A stretch of DNA of 10,735 nt from positions 1 through 10,735 of the forward strand of contig CANPZQ010000067.1 in the NCBI GenBank assembly GCA_947588775.1. Reading direction: 5' to 3'. The stretch is from an uncultured Clostridia bacterium (GTDB lineage: Bacteria; Bacillota; Clostridia; Oscillospirales; Ruminococcaceae). The notes beneath the pieces are model-generated. The model was given only the letters and a program-made list of their open reading frames with translations. It was not told the DNA's origin and searched no databases. Each line of letters begins with the position of its first letter. Within the stretch, counting starts at the first letter, position 1. The position numbers and the translations under genes are program-made. Below are positions 1-6,027 of the stretch, in pieces.

Positions 1-40
1 TCCCTCCCCGTCCCCGCTTTTTCCGCCGCGCCTCCCTCAC
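1..40 (-). repeat. Partial copy (D) of GC-rich arm-G4-arm intergenic repeat
   Basis: The reverse complement of bases 1-40 matches the start of repeat copy A at 7040-7081 almost base for base. The arm GCTTTTTCCGCCGCGC at 16-31 differs at one of 16 positions from the right arm of copy A at 7117-7132. In the element's own orientation (minus), D shows the first arm and about 15 nt of the interior; the G-tract core and the second arm would lie left of the window. It ends about 27 nt before the glycosyltransferase start codon. Confidence 0.6.
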
Positions 41-66
41 AATTTAAACCCAAAGGAGCATAAAAA

Positions 67-1401
67 ATGAAAGCACTGATTCTTTCCTGCAACACCGGTC
101 AGGGCCACAATTCCGTTTCAGGAGCGGTCGCAAAGGCCCTCGAAAAGATGGGCGTTCGGACCGAAACCGCCGACGCGCTCGCGTTTGTTTCGGAATGGAC
201 CTCGAAAACTATTTGCGAATGGCATGTAAGGCTCTACCGATATTTCCCGAAAACCTCAAGCCTCGGCTACAGCTTCACCGAGCAGCACCCCGAGCTCTTC
301 GACGAGCACTCGCCGATTCACCAGCTTCTCGGGCTCGGTGTAGATAAATTGTATAACTATATTTCGGATGGCAGATACGAAATCGTCGTCTGCCCGCACG
401 TCATCTCGGGGCTGATGATTACGGATTTGATGAAGCAGTACCCCGAGGCGCGGCTTCGGACCTGCTTTATCGCGACGGATTACACCTGCTCGCCGATGTG
501 CGACAAGAGCAGGCTCGATTTCTACTTCGTCCCAACCGCCGGGCTGATTCCGGAGTTTGAGGCCATCGGCATTCCCAAAGAAAAAATCGTCGTCACCGAC
601 GGAATACCGGTTCGGGAGGAATTTTATTCCAAAAAAGAAAAGGGCGAAGCAAGGCGCGAGCTCGGAATTCCCGAAAACTGCCGCCATGCCGTGATGATGT
701 TCGGTTCGATGGGCTGCGGCCCGATGCCGAGGCTCACCGGGCTGATTCTGAAAAATCTCCCCGAAAACTGTTATCTAACAGCCGTCTGCGGGACGAACGA
801 GGCGGTTTATAAGCGAATGCTCCGCGACTTCGACGACGACTACCGCGTAAGGGTCATGGGCTTTGCCGACGACGTTCCGATGCTCCTCGATTCCGCCGAC
901 CTGTTTATTACGAAGCCGGGCGGGCTTTCAACGGCCGAGGCCTCGGTAAAGGGCGTGCCGATGCTCCTCGACAACGAGGTTTCGGGCTGCGAGCAGTATA
1001 ACCTTGAATTTTTCTGCCGTTCGGGAGCGGCCGTAACCGCCGACGGCGAGGAAAACGTCGCAAAGCTTTGCTGCGAGCTTTTGGCGGACGTCGAGCGGCT
1101 CGCGAAGATGGCGAAAGCCCTCCCGAGGACAAAAAACGCCGCCGCCGAAATCGCTTCCGCGCTTCTTTCGGGATATGAGCCGGCGGGCGCACCCGAAAAA
1201 ATCGAAAACGAGTTCGTCTACTGGCGCGAACGCTGCAAAATCCCCCGCAGCGAGCTCTCGAAAATGCTCGGAATCCCGCTCCGCACCCTGAAAAGCTGGG
1301 AGGACGGCAAAACCTCGCCCCCTCCCTACCTCAAGCGAATGCTGATTTCCGAACTCAAGCGAATTGAGCGAAGGGTTAAGAGGGCGGAGGAGGAAGATTA
1401 G
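67..1401 (+). CDS. GT28-family (MGDG synthase-like) glycosyltransferase with C-terminal HTH-like tail
   Basis: This 444-aa protein is predicted to transfer a sugar from a nucleotide-sugar donor to a lipid acceptor at the inner face of the membrane, as the processive diacylglycerol glycosyltransferases and MGDG synthases do. The N-terminal acceptor domain begins with a Rossmann strand and the GQGH motif (residues 11-14). The C-terminal donor domain carries KPGGLSTAE (283-291), the GT28 nucleotide-sugar signature. The family usually ends near residue 370; here about 70 more residues follow, and 386-430 (WRERCKIPRSELSKMLGIP, then TLKSWEDGKTSPP) read like an XRE/MerR-type helix-turn-helix, ending in a basic tail. 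AGGAG at 54-58 lies 8 nt before the ATG. No transmembrane segment is obvious. The acceptor cannot be told from sequence. It is convergent with the MutS-like operon. Family assignment is firm; the HTH reading is moderate. Confidence 0.85.
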   Translation: MKALILSCNTGQGHNSVSGAVAKALEKMGVRTETADALAFVSEWTSKTICEWHVRLYRYFPKTSSLGYSFTEQHPELFDEHSPIHQLLGLGVDKLYNYISDGRYEIVVCPHVISGLMITDLMKQYPEARLRTCFIATDYTCSPMCDKSRLDFYFVPTAGLIPEFEAIGIPKEKIVVTDGIPVREEFYSKKEKGEARRELGIPENCRHAVMMFGSMGCGPMPRLTGLILKNLPENCYLTAVCGTNEAVYKRMLRDFDDDYRVRVMGFADDVPMLLDSADLFITKPGGLSTAEASVKGVPMLLDNEVSGCEQYNLEFFCRSGAAVTADGEENVAKLCCELLADVERLAKMAKALPRTKNAAAEIASALLSGYEPAGAPEKIENEFVYWRERCKIPRSELSKMLGIPLRTLKSWEDGKTSPPPYLKRMLISELKRIERRVKRAEEED

Positions 1402-1451
1402 GGCGTTTAACAGTCCTTTTTGTTGAGAACAGAAATTTCACAAATATTTTT

Positions 1452-2879
1452 TCAAGTTTTTTGATTACTAACCTTAAATTTCTCCTCTCCGTCCGTGCTC
1501 AATTTTACAATGCCGTTGTCCTCCGCGGCCATCTCATCCAACCTCCGCAGGTGCGTCACAAGCACCCATTTTGCGCCTTTTTCATTCAAATACTTCAAAA
1601 TTTCATGCAAGCCCTCTGCGCCCTCGGTGTAATCCGTCGTCTGAAAAACTTCGTTAAGTAAAACAAGTGTACCTGCCTCGGCCACATCAACTATTTTCTT
1701 AATTTCGATAACTTCTTCCTCAAATCTTCCGGTGATGTCGCCGTCGTGATACGCGCGTTCCGCCGATGCAACTTGAAGCAAAAATTTCTTCGGAAGGGCG
1801 ATTTTGGCGGCATATGCAGGAATCGGCAGACCCGCCGCAGTGAAAATTAACGCCATTGCGGCGGCTCGAAGATATACTGTTTTGCCGCTTGAATTTTTGC
1901 CCAAAACTAATATTCCGTTAGTTTCTTTGGATAATTTAAAATCATTAGGAACAACCGATTCGGAATTTGGAAGAGTAAACAGCAAAAACAAATCATAAAG
2001 ATTTTCAATATCTGTTTCATCACACAAACCAGCATAAATTAAGGGTACACCGCTTTTTTTCAACATATCGCAGTATCTCACCGCAAAAACATAAAAATTA
2101 ATGTCATAATAAACCTGCATAAATTCATCGCAGATTGACGAAATCACATATTCAAATGCCTCGCACAGCTCTCCTGCCGACGCCGAAATCATAGAGGCGA
2201 TTTCGTCCGAAAACATCGCAGCACGAACGCCGTCCGGCGCGGGTTTCCTGCCGAAAGTGCGCTTCTGAGCCGTCTGGGGACGCTGCGTAGAAACAATTCC
2301 GAGCCCACTGATTTTGACTTTTCCGTCGATAATTAACTCAACCTCGGTAACATTTTCTGCGGCGGAAAAATTGCAAATATTTATAGCTATATTATATAAT
2401 TGCCGCAAATCCTGCGATTCGCTAAGTTCAGCAATGCGATTTTTGAGCGCATTCAGCCCTTTTGACGTTGGCGTTCGGTCACGCATTAAATCATATAGCT
2501 TATAGATTAGTTCTATGAGCTCTTGAAGGGTATCAGCAGCTTTTTTGAGAAGCTCTGAATGGACATTCTTGCCACCAAAAAGGCGAAATAGGTCGCTTTT
2601 TTCCTGCCGAAAGCCGTTACAAATATCCGCAAACGTGCCGAAAAGCTCCGAAAGCCGCTCAACCGGCAGCTTTCGCGCGGCAAAATCCCGGACAATTTCC
2701 CGCCGAAATTCGGCCTGCGCAGGGTCGCTCAGCGGCCGTTCAAGAACCTCGCGGGCCGCGCTCTGAAGCCGAATATCGGGCGTTACCGCCGCCAAAATCC
2801 TCCCAATCATAAGGTCGTCAAGCTGCCCGACCGGCTCACATTCGTCCCGAAAATCGGACTCAAAAAGTAAACTAATCAT
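1452..2879 (-). CDS. MutS-like ATPase (MutS domain V, no mismatch-recognition domain), second gene of pair
   Basis: This 475-aa protein has a helical lever-like N-terminal region (about 1-300) and a C-terminal MutS-type ABC ATPase. Walker A is GKNSSGKT (327-334), a GDITGRFEEEV stretch (380-390) lies where MutS carries its signature loop, Walker B is TLVLLNE (404-410), and the switch histidine is in VTHLRRL (H443). The Walker B aspartate is Asn, as in its partner. MutS domains I and II, including the mismatch-reading Phe-x-Glu, are absent, so ordinary mismatch recognition is unlikely. The protein ends soon after the H-loop and lacks the helical C-terminus kept by its partner. Its ATG overlaps the upstream gene by 8 nt (ATGATTAG), with AAGGAGG 7 nt before it, so the two are translationally coupled and probably form a heterodimer (inference). 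The DNA substrate is unknown. Confidence 0.85.
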   Translation of the reverse strand: MISLLFESDFRDECEPVGQLDDLMIGRILAAVTPDIRLQSAAREVLERPLSDPAQAEFRREIVRDFAARKLPVERLSELFGTFADICNGFRQEKSDLFRLFGGKNVHSELLKKAADTLQELIELIYKLYDLMRDRTPTSKGLNALKNRIAELSESQDLRQLYNIAINICNFSAAENVTEVELIIDGKVKISGLGIVSTQRPQTAQKRTFGRKPAPDGVRAAMFSDEIASMISASAGELCEAFEYVISSICDEFMQVYYDINFYVFAVRYCDMLKKSGVPLIYAGLCDETDIENLYDLFLLFTLPNSESVVPNDFKLSKETNGILVLGKNSSGKTVYLRAAAMALIFTAAGLPIPAYAAKIALPKKFLLQVASAERAYHDGDITGRFEEEVIEIKKIVDVAEAGTLVLLNEVFQTTDYTEGAEGLHEILKYLNEKGAKWVLVTHLRRLDEMAAEDNGIVKLSTDGEEKFKVSNQKT

Positions 2880-4302
2880 TTAATCGCCTCCTTAAACTTT
2901 CGCGGTCGAGGCCGTATTTTCCGAGAATGTCCTGCGCGTAGGAGCTTCGGCCGCTATTTTGCTTAATTATTTTATAGGTTCGTTTATTGTCGTCGCCCGA
3001 AACGACTGTCGTTAGCGACGGAATCTTGCCCTCGCTAACGCCGTGGAAGTGGGTGACAAACAGCGCAAACGCGCCTTGTTCAGTTAGATTATTCATCAAG
3101 TTGAGAGATAATTCGGTTCCTTTTCGCTCATCTGCGCCTGTAAACGTTTCATTAAGTAACATAAAGTAATCATTACCGGCATCGTTTACGACCTCTCGCA
3201 GCCGCTTCTCTTCGTTTTCAAGTCTGCCGCCGGAATCGAAGCCTTCGTTTTCCGGAAAATGGGTAAAAACGTGCTTAAAAGGATAAATTTCAGCACTTTT
3301 TGCAAAAACAGGGCAGCCGTTTAAAAACATGATTAGGTTAATTGCCGCTGCACGAAGAAATGTCGTTTTCCCGCCGCCGTTCGCTCCGCGAATGAAAAAC
3401 GCGTGCTCACCGGCCGTCATTTCGAGGTCGTTCGGGACGATTTTCGCGCTGTCCTTGAGCAAAAGCGACACGTCGCAAAGGTCGCGCGCGACGTACTTCG
3501 GCGCGTCCGAAATCACGGGATAGCACGCCGGAATACCCCGCGCCGCCGCCCGCTCCCGCAGCCGATTCATCGAAAAATAGAATTCCAAATCGCCCGCAAA
3601 CCGCAGTAAATCGGGGTTTATCAGTGGCTGAAGCCTTTCGCGAAGCTCCGCCATCTGCCGAAATTCGGCTTGGTAAAGCTTTGTCAGTGCGTCGGCGAGG
3701 AACGGCGACATTTTTATATTACTAAATTTATTTTCTTCGTGGGTGCCATAGCCGAGCTTTCTGCATATTTCGCAAATTTTTGCGCTGATGGTAGTTAGTT
3801 CGTTTTTTAAATTATTGACATATACTCCGTTCGGGCTGAAGTTCAACCGGCTTACAGATATTTTTTCCCAAAGCTTTTTATGCGCCAAGATTCCTTCTTT
3901 TAGTTTTCTTATTTGTGACGCTCTTGAAGCGGAAATATCCTTTAAATAAGCCATAAATACGGCATCATAGCTGTTCGCCATACATTCAACTACGCGAACA
4001 TAGCTCTCGGCGCAACCGCAGAAAAGGGCGCAACGTTCCACCTCATGCGAAGCGTTTTCAAAAAGGAATTTTGATTTATCCAAATATTTCAGATTTACAT
4101 AAAGTTCGTGAAGCCATTCATAAAATGTTTTATCTTCAAGCAAGCTAAATACCGCCTGTCGTGCAGAAATATCCTCCGGCGTGCAGATGTGCGACAATAG
4201 CGCGATTTCCTTCGCGGAAATTAGTTTGTCAAGCGAAATATCAGTAAAAACTGCCGCCGGAATTTCGCCGACCGGCTCGTGCAAATTGAGCAATGATAGC
4301 AT
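2872..4302 (-). CDS. MutS-like ATPase (MutS domain V, no mismatch-recognition domain), first gene of pair
   Basis: This 476-aa paralogue of the following gene has a helical N-terminal half and a MutS ATPase with Walker A GANGGGKT (306-313), a signature-like SGGRLENEEKRLRE segment (357-370), Walker B YFMLLNE (379-385, Asn for the usual Asp) and the histidine switch VTHFH (H418). The tail GRSSYAQDILGKYGL (451-465) resembles the MutS end in which the ATPase packs against its dimer partner. MutS domains I-II are missing. I chose the ATG at 4302-4300 because AAAGGGGG lies 7 nt before it. The in-frame start 54 nt further upstream would lie beyond the -35 box of the promoter seen here, so it would not be transcribed. 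The gene is divergent from the XRE regulator and coupled to the next gene. MutS relatives lacking domain I act on recombination intermediates or branched DNA; which applies here is unknown. Confidence 0.85.
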   Translation of the reverse strand: MLSLLNLHEPVGEIPAAVFTDISLDKLISAKEIALLSHICTPEDISARQAVFSLLEDKTFYEWLHELYVNLKYLDKSKFLFENASHEVERCALFCGCAESYVRVVECMANSYDAVFMAYLKDISASRASQIRKLKEGILAHKKLWEKISVSRLNFSPNGVYVNNLKNELTTISAKICEICRKLGYGTHEENKFSNIKMSPFLADALTKLYQAEFRQMAELRERLQPLINPDLLRFAGDLEFYFSMNRLRERAAARGIPACYPVISDAPKYVARDLCDVSLLLKDSAKIVPNDLEMTAGEHAFFIRGANGGGKTTFLRAAAINLIMFLNGCPVFAKSAEIYPFKHVFTHFPENEGFDSGGRLENEEKRLREVVNDAGNDYFMLLNETFTGADERKGTELSLNLMNNLTEQGAFALFVTHFHGVSEGKIPSLTTVVSGDDNKRTYKIIKQNSGRSSYAQDILGKYGLDRESLRRRLND

Positions 4303-4306
4303 GAAA

Positions 4307-4323
4307 ATACCCCCTTTGGGTAT
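4307..4323. repeat. Short inverted repeat over MutS-operon start site and RBS
   Basis: ATACCC (4307-4312) and GGGTAT (4318-4323) are perfect complements separated by CCTTT. The repeat covers the predicted transcription start and the AAAGGGGG ribosome binding site of the first MutS-like gene. It could be a regulator site or an RNA hairpin that hides the RBS. Six-bp arms can occur by chance. Confidence 0.35.
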
Positions 4324-4352
4324 ATCATACGCCGGAAAAATGTTCATGTCAA
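4324..4352 (-). promoter_or_regulatory. Sigma-A promoter of the MutS-like operon
   Basis: On the minus strand, a perfect TTGACA (4352-4347), a 17-nt spacer and TATGAT (4329-4324) form a near-consensus housekeeping promoter. The predicted start lies near 4317, at the edge of the AAAGGGGG ribosome binding site, so the 5' leader would be only about 15 nt. Confidence 0.8.
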
Positions 4353-4373
4353 GCAACTAACTATTGCGTGACA
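4347..4373. promoter_or_regulatory. 27-bp dyad spanning both divergent -35 boxes; likely XRE operator
   Basis: TGTCAAGCAA (4347-4356) and TTGCGTGACA (4364-4373) are complementary at 9 of 10 positions around a 7-nt centre. Each half-site reads TTGC(T/G)TGACA outward, so the -35 box of each promoter is the outer part of a half-site. A dimer bound here would block both promoters. The natural candidate is the XRE protein encoded 45 nt to the right, giving joint repression and autoregulation. The dyad is seen directly; the bound protein is inferred. Confidence 0.6.
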
Positions 4374-4397
4374 AACGGCGAAAAAACGTGGTATGAT
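4368..4397 (+). promoter_or_regulatory. Sigma-A promoter of the XRE regulator
   Basis: GTGACA (4368-4373, 5 of 6 consensus), an 18-nt spacer and TATGAT (4392-4397, 5 of 6) face right. The start would fall at about 4403-4405, directly before the GGGAGG ribosome binding site at 4405-4410, again giving a very short leader. Its -35 is one half of the shared dyad. Confidence 0.7.
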
Positions 4398-4417
4398 AGC
4401 CTTTGGGAGGTGCTTTT

Positions 4418-5083
4418 ATGTTCGATATAGATAGGTTTGGAAATTATCTTTCTGGTTTGCGGAAACGGGCGGACATGACCCAATCTGAGCTTGCCGACCG
4501 GCTCAACCTGACGCGGCAGGCGGTTTCGCGATATGAGCGCGGCGAGAGCTTTCCGGACGTGTCTGTTCTTGTGAAAATTGCGGAAATTTTCGGCGTTTCA
4601 ACGGACGAATTGATTAACGCCGGAGGGCCGTCCGCCGGGGAATCCGCGATTCTTGAAAACGTCGTCAACGGCCGTCAAAGCTTTATAGCAAAAGACTTTG
4701 CGGACATCGCCGGCCTCGCGCCGATTCTTAAGCCGAGCATTCTTGAAAAGCTTGCGAAGAACTTTTCCGTTAAAGGAATTGATATTTCGGAAATTATCAA
4801 GCTTGCTGAATATCTTAATGAGGAAAGCGTTGCTTCGCTGCTTGCGAACGCAGAATTTGATGAACTTAACTATGATATTCTCGAAAAATTCATGCCACTT
4901 CTGAGCGCGCAGTCGAAGATGAAAATTTTTGAAAATATCCTCGCCGGCGACATGGACTGGCAGTTTTTGCGCGTGCTGATGCGGTACAACGACGGGTTTT
5001 TGCTCGATTCGTGGGTCGAGGCGGCTGTGATTGACGGCGCGCTGCCGGAGGAATGTCTGAAAATTCTGGGGTGCTGCGGGTAA
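4418..5083 (+). CDS. XRE-family transcriptional regulator with helical C-terminal domain
   Basis: This 221-aa protein has an N-terminal Cro/C1-type helix-turn-helix at residues 9-63 (TQSELADRLNLTRQAVSRYE at 21-40, then the family's PDVSVLVKIAEIFGVSTDEL). A Gly/Ser linker follows, then about 130 helical residues with leucine-rich segments (LAPILKPSILEKLAKNF; ISEIIKLAEYLNEESVASLL; ILEKFMPLLSAQSKMKIFENIL) that look like a repeated helical sensor or dimerisation domain of unknown ligand. The start is the ATG with GGGAGG 7 nt upstream; an in-frame TTG 15 nt earlier would overlap that binding site. Divergent placement and the shared dyad make it the probable repressor of the MutS-like pair and of itself. 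What signal it senses is not visible. Confidence 0.88.
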   Translation: MFDIDRFGNYLSGLRKRADMTQSELADRLNLTRQAVSRYERGESFPDVSVLVKIAEIFGVSTDELINAGGPSAGESAILENVVNGRQSFIAKDFADIAGLAPILKPSILEKLAKNFSVKGIDISEIIKLAEYLNEESVASLLANAEFDELNYDILEKFMPLLSAQSKMKIFENILAGDMDWQFLRVLMRYNDGFLLDSWVEAAVIDGALPEECLKILGCCG

Positions 5084-5198
5084 AAGTGTGTTTTTTCGCT
5101 GCTTTTGTGTATATTTGAAAACGATTTTAAAATTATTCAGGCTTTATATTTAATTTAAATGATAAGATTGTAATGTAGGATAAATAACTAATAACGCT

Positions 5199-5236
5199 CA
5201 CGACGCATAGGAAACGACCTATACGTCGTGCTTTTG
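5199..5236 (+). terminator. Rho-independent terminator-like hairpin
   Basis: CACGACGCATAGG (5199-5211) pairs with CCTATACGTCGTG (5218-5230) at 12 of 13 positions around a 6-nt loop, followed by CTTTTGT. It would end transcription of the XRE gene, although it lies 115 nt past the stop codon and the T-run is short. It also insulates the barnase promoter. Confidence 0.6.
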
Positions 5237-5300
5237 TACATAATGGCATTTAAAGTTAAGTGTTGAATTGGGCTTTTATGTGCGGGTACCCTCCCCCCTC

Positions 5301-5329
5301 TTGCTTTTCCCCCGAAAAATTGCTATAAT
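5301..5329 (+). promoter_or_regulatory. Promoter of the barnase / barstar-radical SAM operon
   Basis: A perfect TATAAT (5324-5329) is preceded by TGC, an extended -10 (TGn). A weak -35 TTGCTT (5301-5306) sits 17 nt upstream. Transcription would start near 5336, leaving a leader of about 38 nt with GAGGTG at 5363-5368. Confidence 0.7.
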
Positions 5330-5373
5330 ATCATTGCCATACCCTGTCCGCAGATGAAAGCTGAGGTGATACA

Positions 5374-6027
5374 ATGCCGATTAAACGAATTTTAACGCTG
5401 TTTCTCGCGCTTTTGACGCTTGTTTCCTGCGGCGTTGAGGCCGTGCCGGGCGGAGAGGCGGGGGAATACCTCTATCCGACGCCGGACGGCTTTGAAACTT
5501 TGGAGGAGCCTGTTTCCGCGGCGGAAACGGCTGCCGAAACGCTGTCGCCCGGGTCGGAGCTTCCCGAAACCGCGCCGCCGGAAACTGAGGCCGCGACTGA
5601 GGCGACGACGCTTCCCGAAACGGAGCCTTCCGAAACCGAAAAGCCGCTTCCCGATTGGCTTCCCGAGGAGGGGAGATATTACTACGACCTTGAAAACGTG
5701 GTGCTCTATCTCGAGCTCTACGGCGAGCTTCCGCCGAACTACATCAGAAAAGACGAGGCGCGCGAGCTCGGCTGGGAAGGGGGTTCGGTGGAGGATTACA
5801 AGGACGGCGCGGCAATCGGCGGCGACCGCTTCGGCAACCGCGAGGGGCTTTTGCCGACAAAAAAGGGACGGACCTACACCGAATGCGACATCGACACCGA
5901 CGGCTACTATTCAAGGGGCTCGCGGAGGCTTGTGTTTTCAAACGACGGGCTGTATTTCTACACCGGCGACCACTACGAAACCTTCTCGGAAGTGACCGTC
6001 ACGGAGGATTATGAGGTGATAAGGTGA
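5374..6027 (+). CDS. Barnase-type secreted ribonuclease on a lipoprotein signal and Pro/Thr/Glu-rich linker
   Basis: This 217-aa toxin-like RNase should cleave RNA after guanosine, as barnase does. Residues 1-19 are a lipoprotein signal peptide (KR, hydrophobic core, lipobox LVSC with Cys19), so the mature protein is probably tethered outside the membrane. Residues about 30-92 are low-complexity Pro/Thr/Glu (repeated PETE, SETE), a likely extended wall-spanning linker. Residues about 94-208 align along their length with barnase, including LPPNYIRKDEARELGW, IGGDRFGNREG and DHYETF. The catalytic set is complete: Glu170 (barnase Glu73), Arg181 and Arg185 (Arg83, Arg87), His200 (His102), Lys126 (Lys27), Arg156 (Arg59). 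GAGGTG lies 5 nt before the ATG. The last codons overlap the next gene by 4 nt (GTGA), so the inhibitor is translated right behind the toxin. The role may be competitor killing or RNA scavenging. Confidence 0.92.
   Translation: MPIKRILTLFLALLTLVSCGVEAVPGGEAGEYLYPTPDGFETLEEPVSAAETAAETLSPGSELPETAPPETEAATEATTLPETEPSETEKPLPDWLPEEGRYYYDLENVVLYLELYGELPPNYIRKDEARELGWEGGSVEDYKDGAAIGGDRFGNREGLLPTKKGRTYTECDIDTDGYYSRGSRRLVFSNDGLYFYTGDHYETFSEVTVTEDYEVIR

Larger units (their letters stand above)
5084..5373. other. AT-rich spacer between XRE gene and barnase operon
   Basis: This 290-nt stretch has no credible coding sequence. It is AT-rich at its left end (about 5090-5195), holds one strong hairpin at 5199-5230, and ends with the barnase promoter. 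No direct repeats or tRNA remnants were noticed. Confidence 0.6.

Noticed and set aside
1402..1451. Bidirectional terminator between the convergent genes
   Set aside because: T-runs are present (such as at 1417-1421 and 1447-1452) but I could not find a stem of useful length, so no terminator is called.
4303..4356. Earlier in-frame ATG for the first MutS-like gene
   Set aside because: It lies upstream of the operon's -35 box, so it would not be in the transcript, while the ATG at 4302 has a strong RBS.
4403..4417. TTG start for the XRE regulator
   Set aside because: It overlaps the GGGAGG ribosome binding site that correctly serves the ATG at 4418.
5420..5995. Long Arg/Pro-rich open frame on the plus strand inside the barnase gene
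   Set aside because: It is a frame-shifted reading of the barnase coding sequence with no family resemblance and no RBS; the barnase frame has a full catalytic set.
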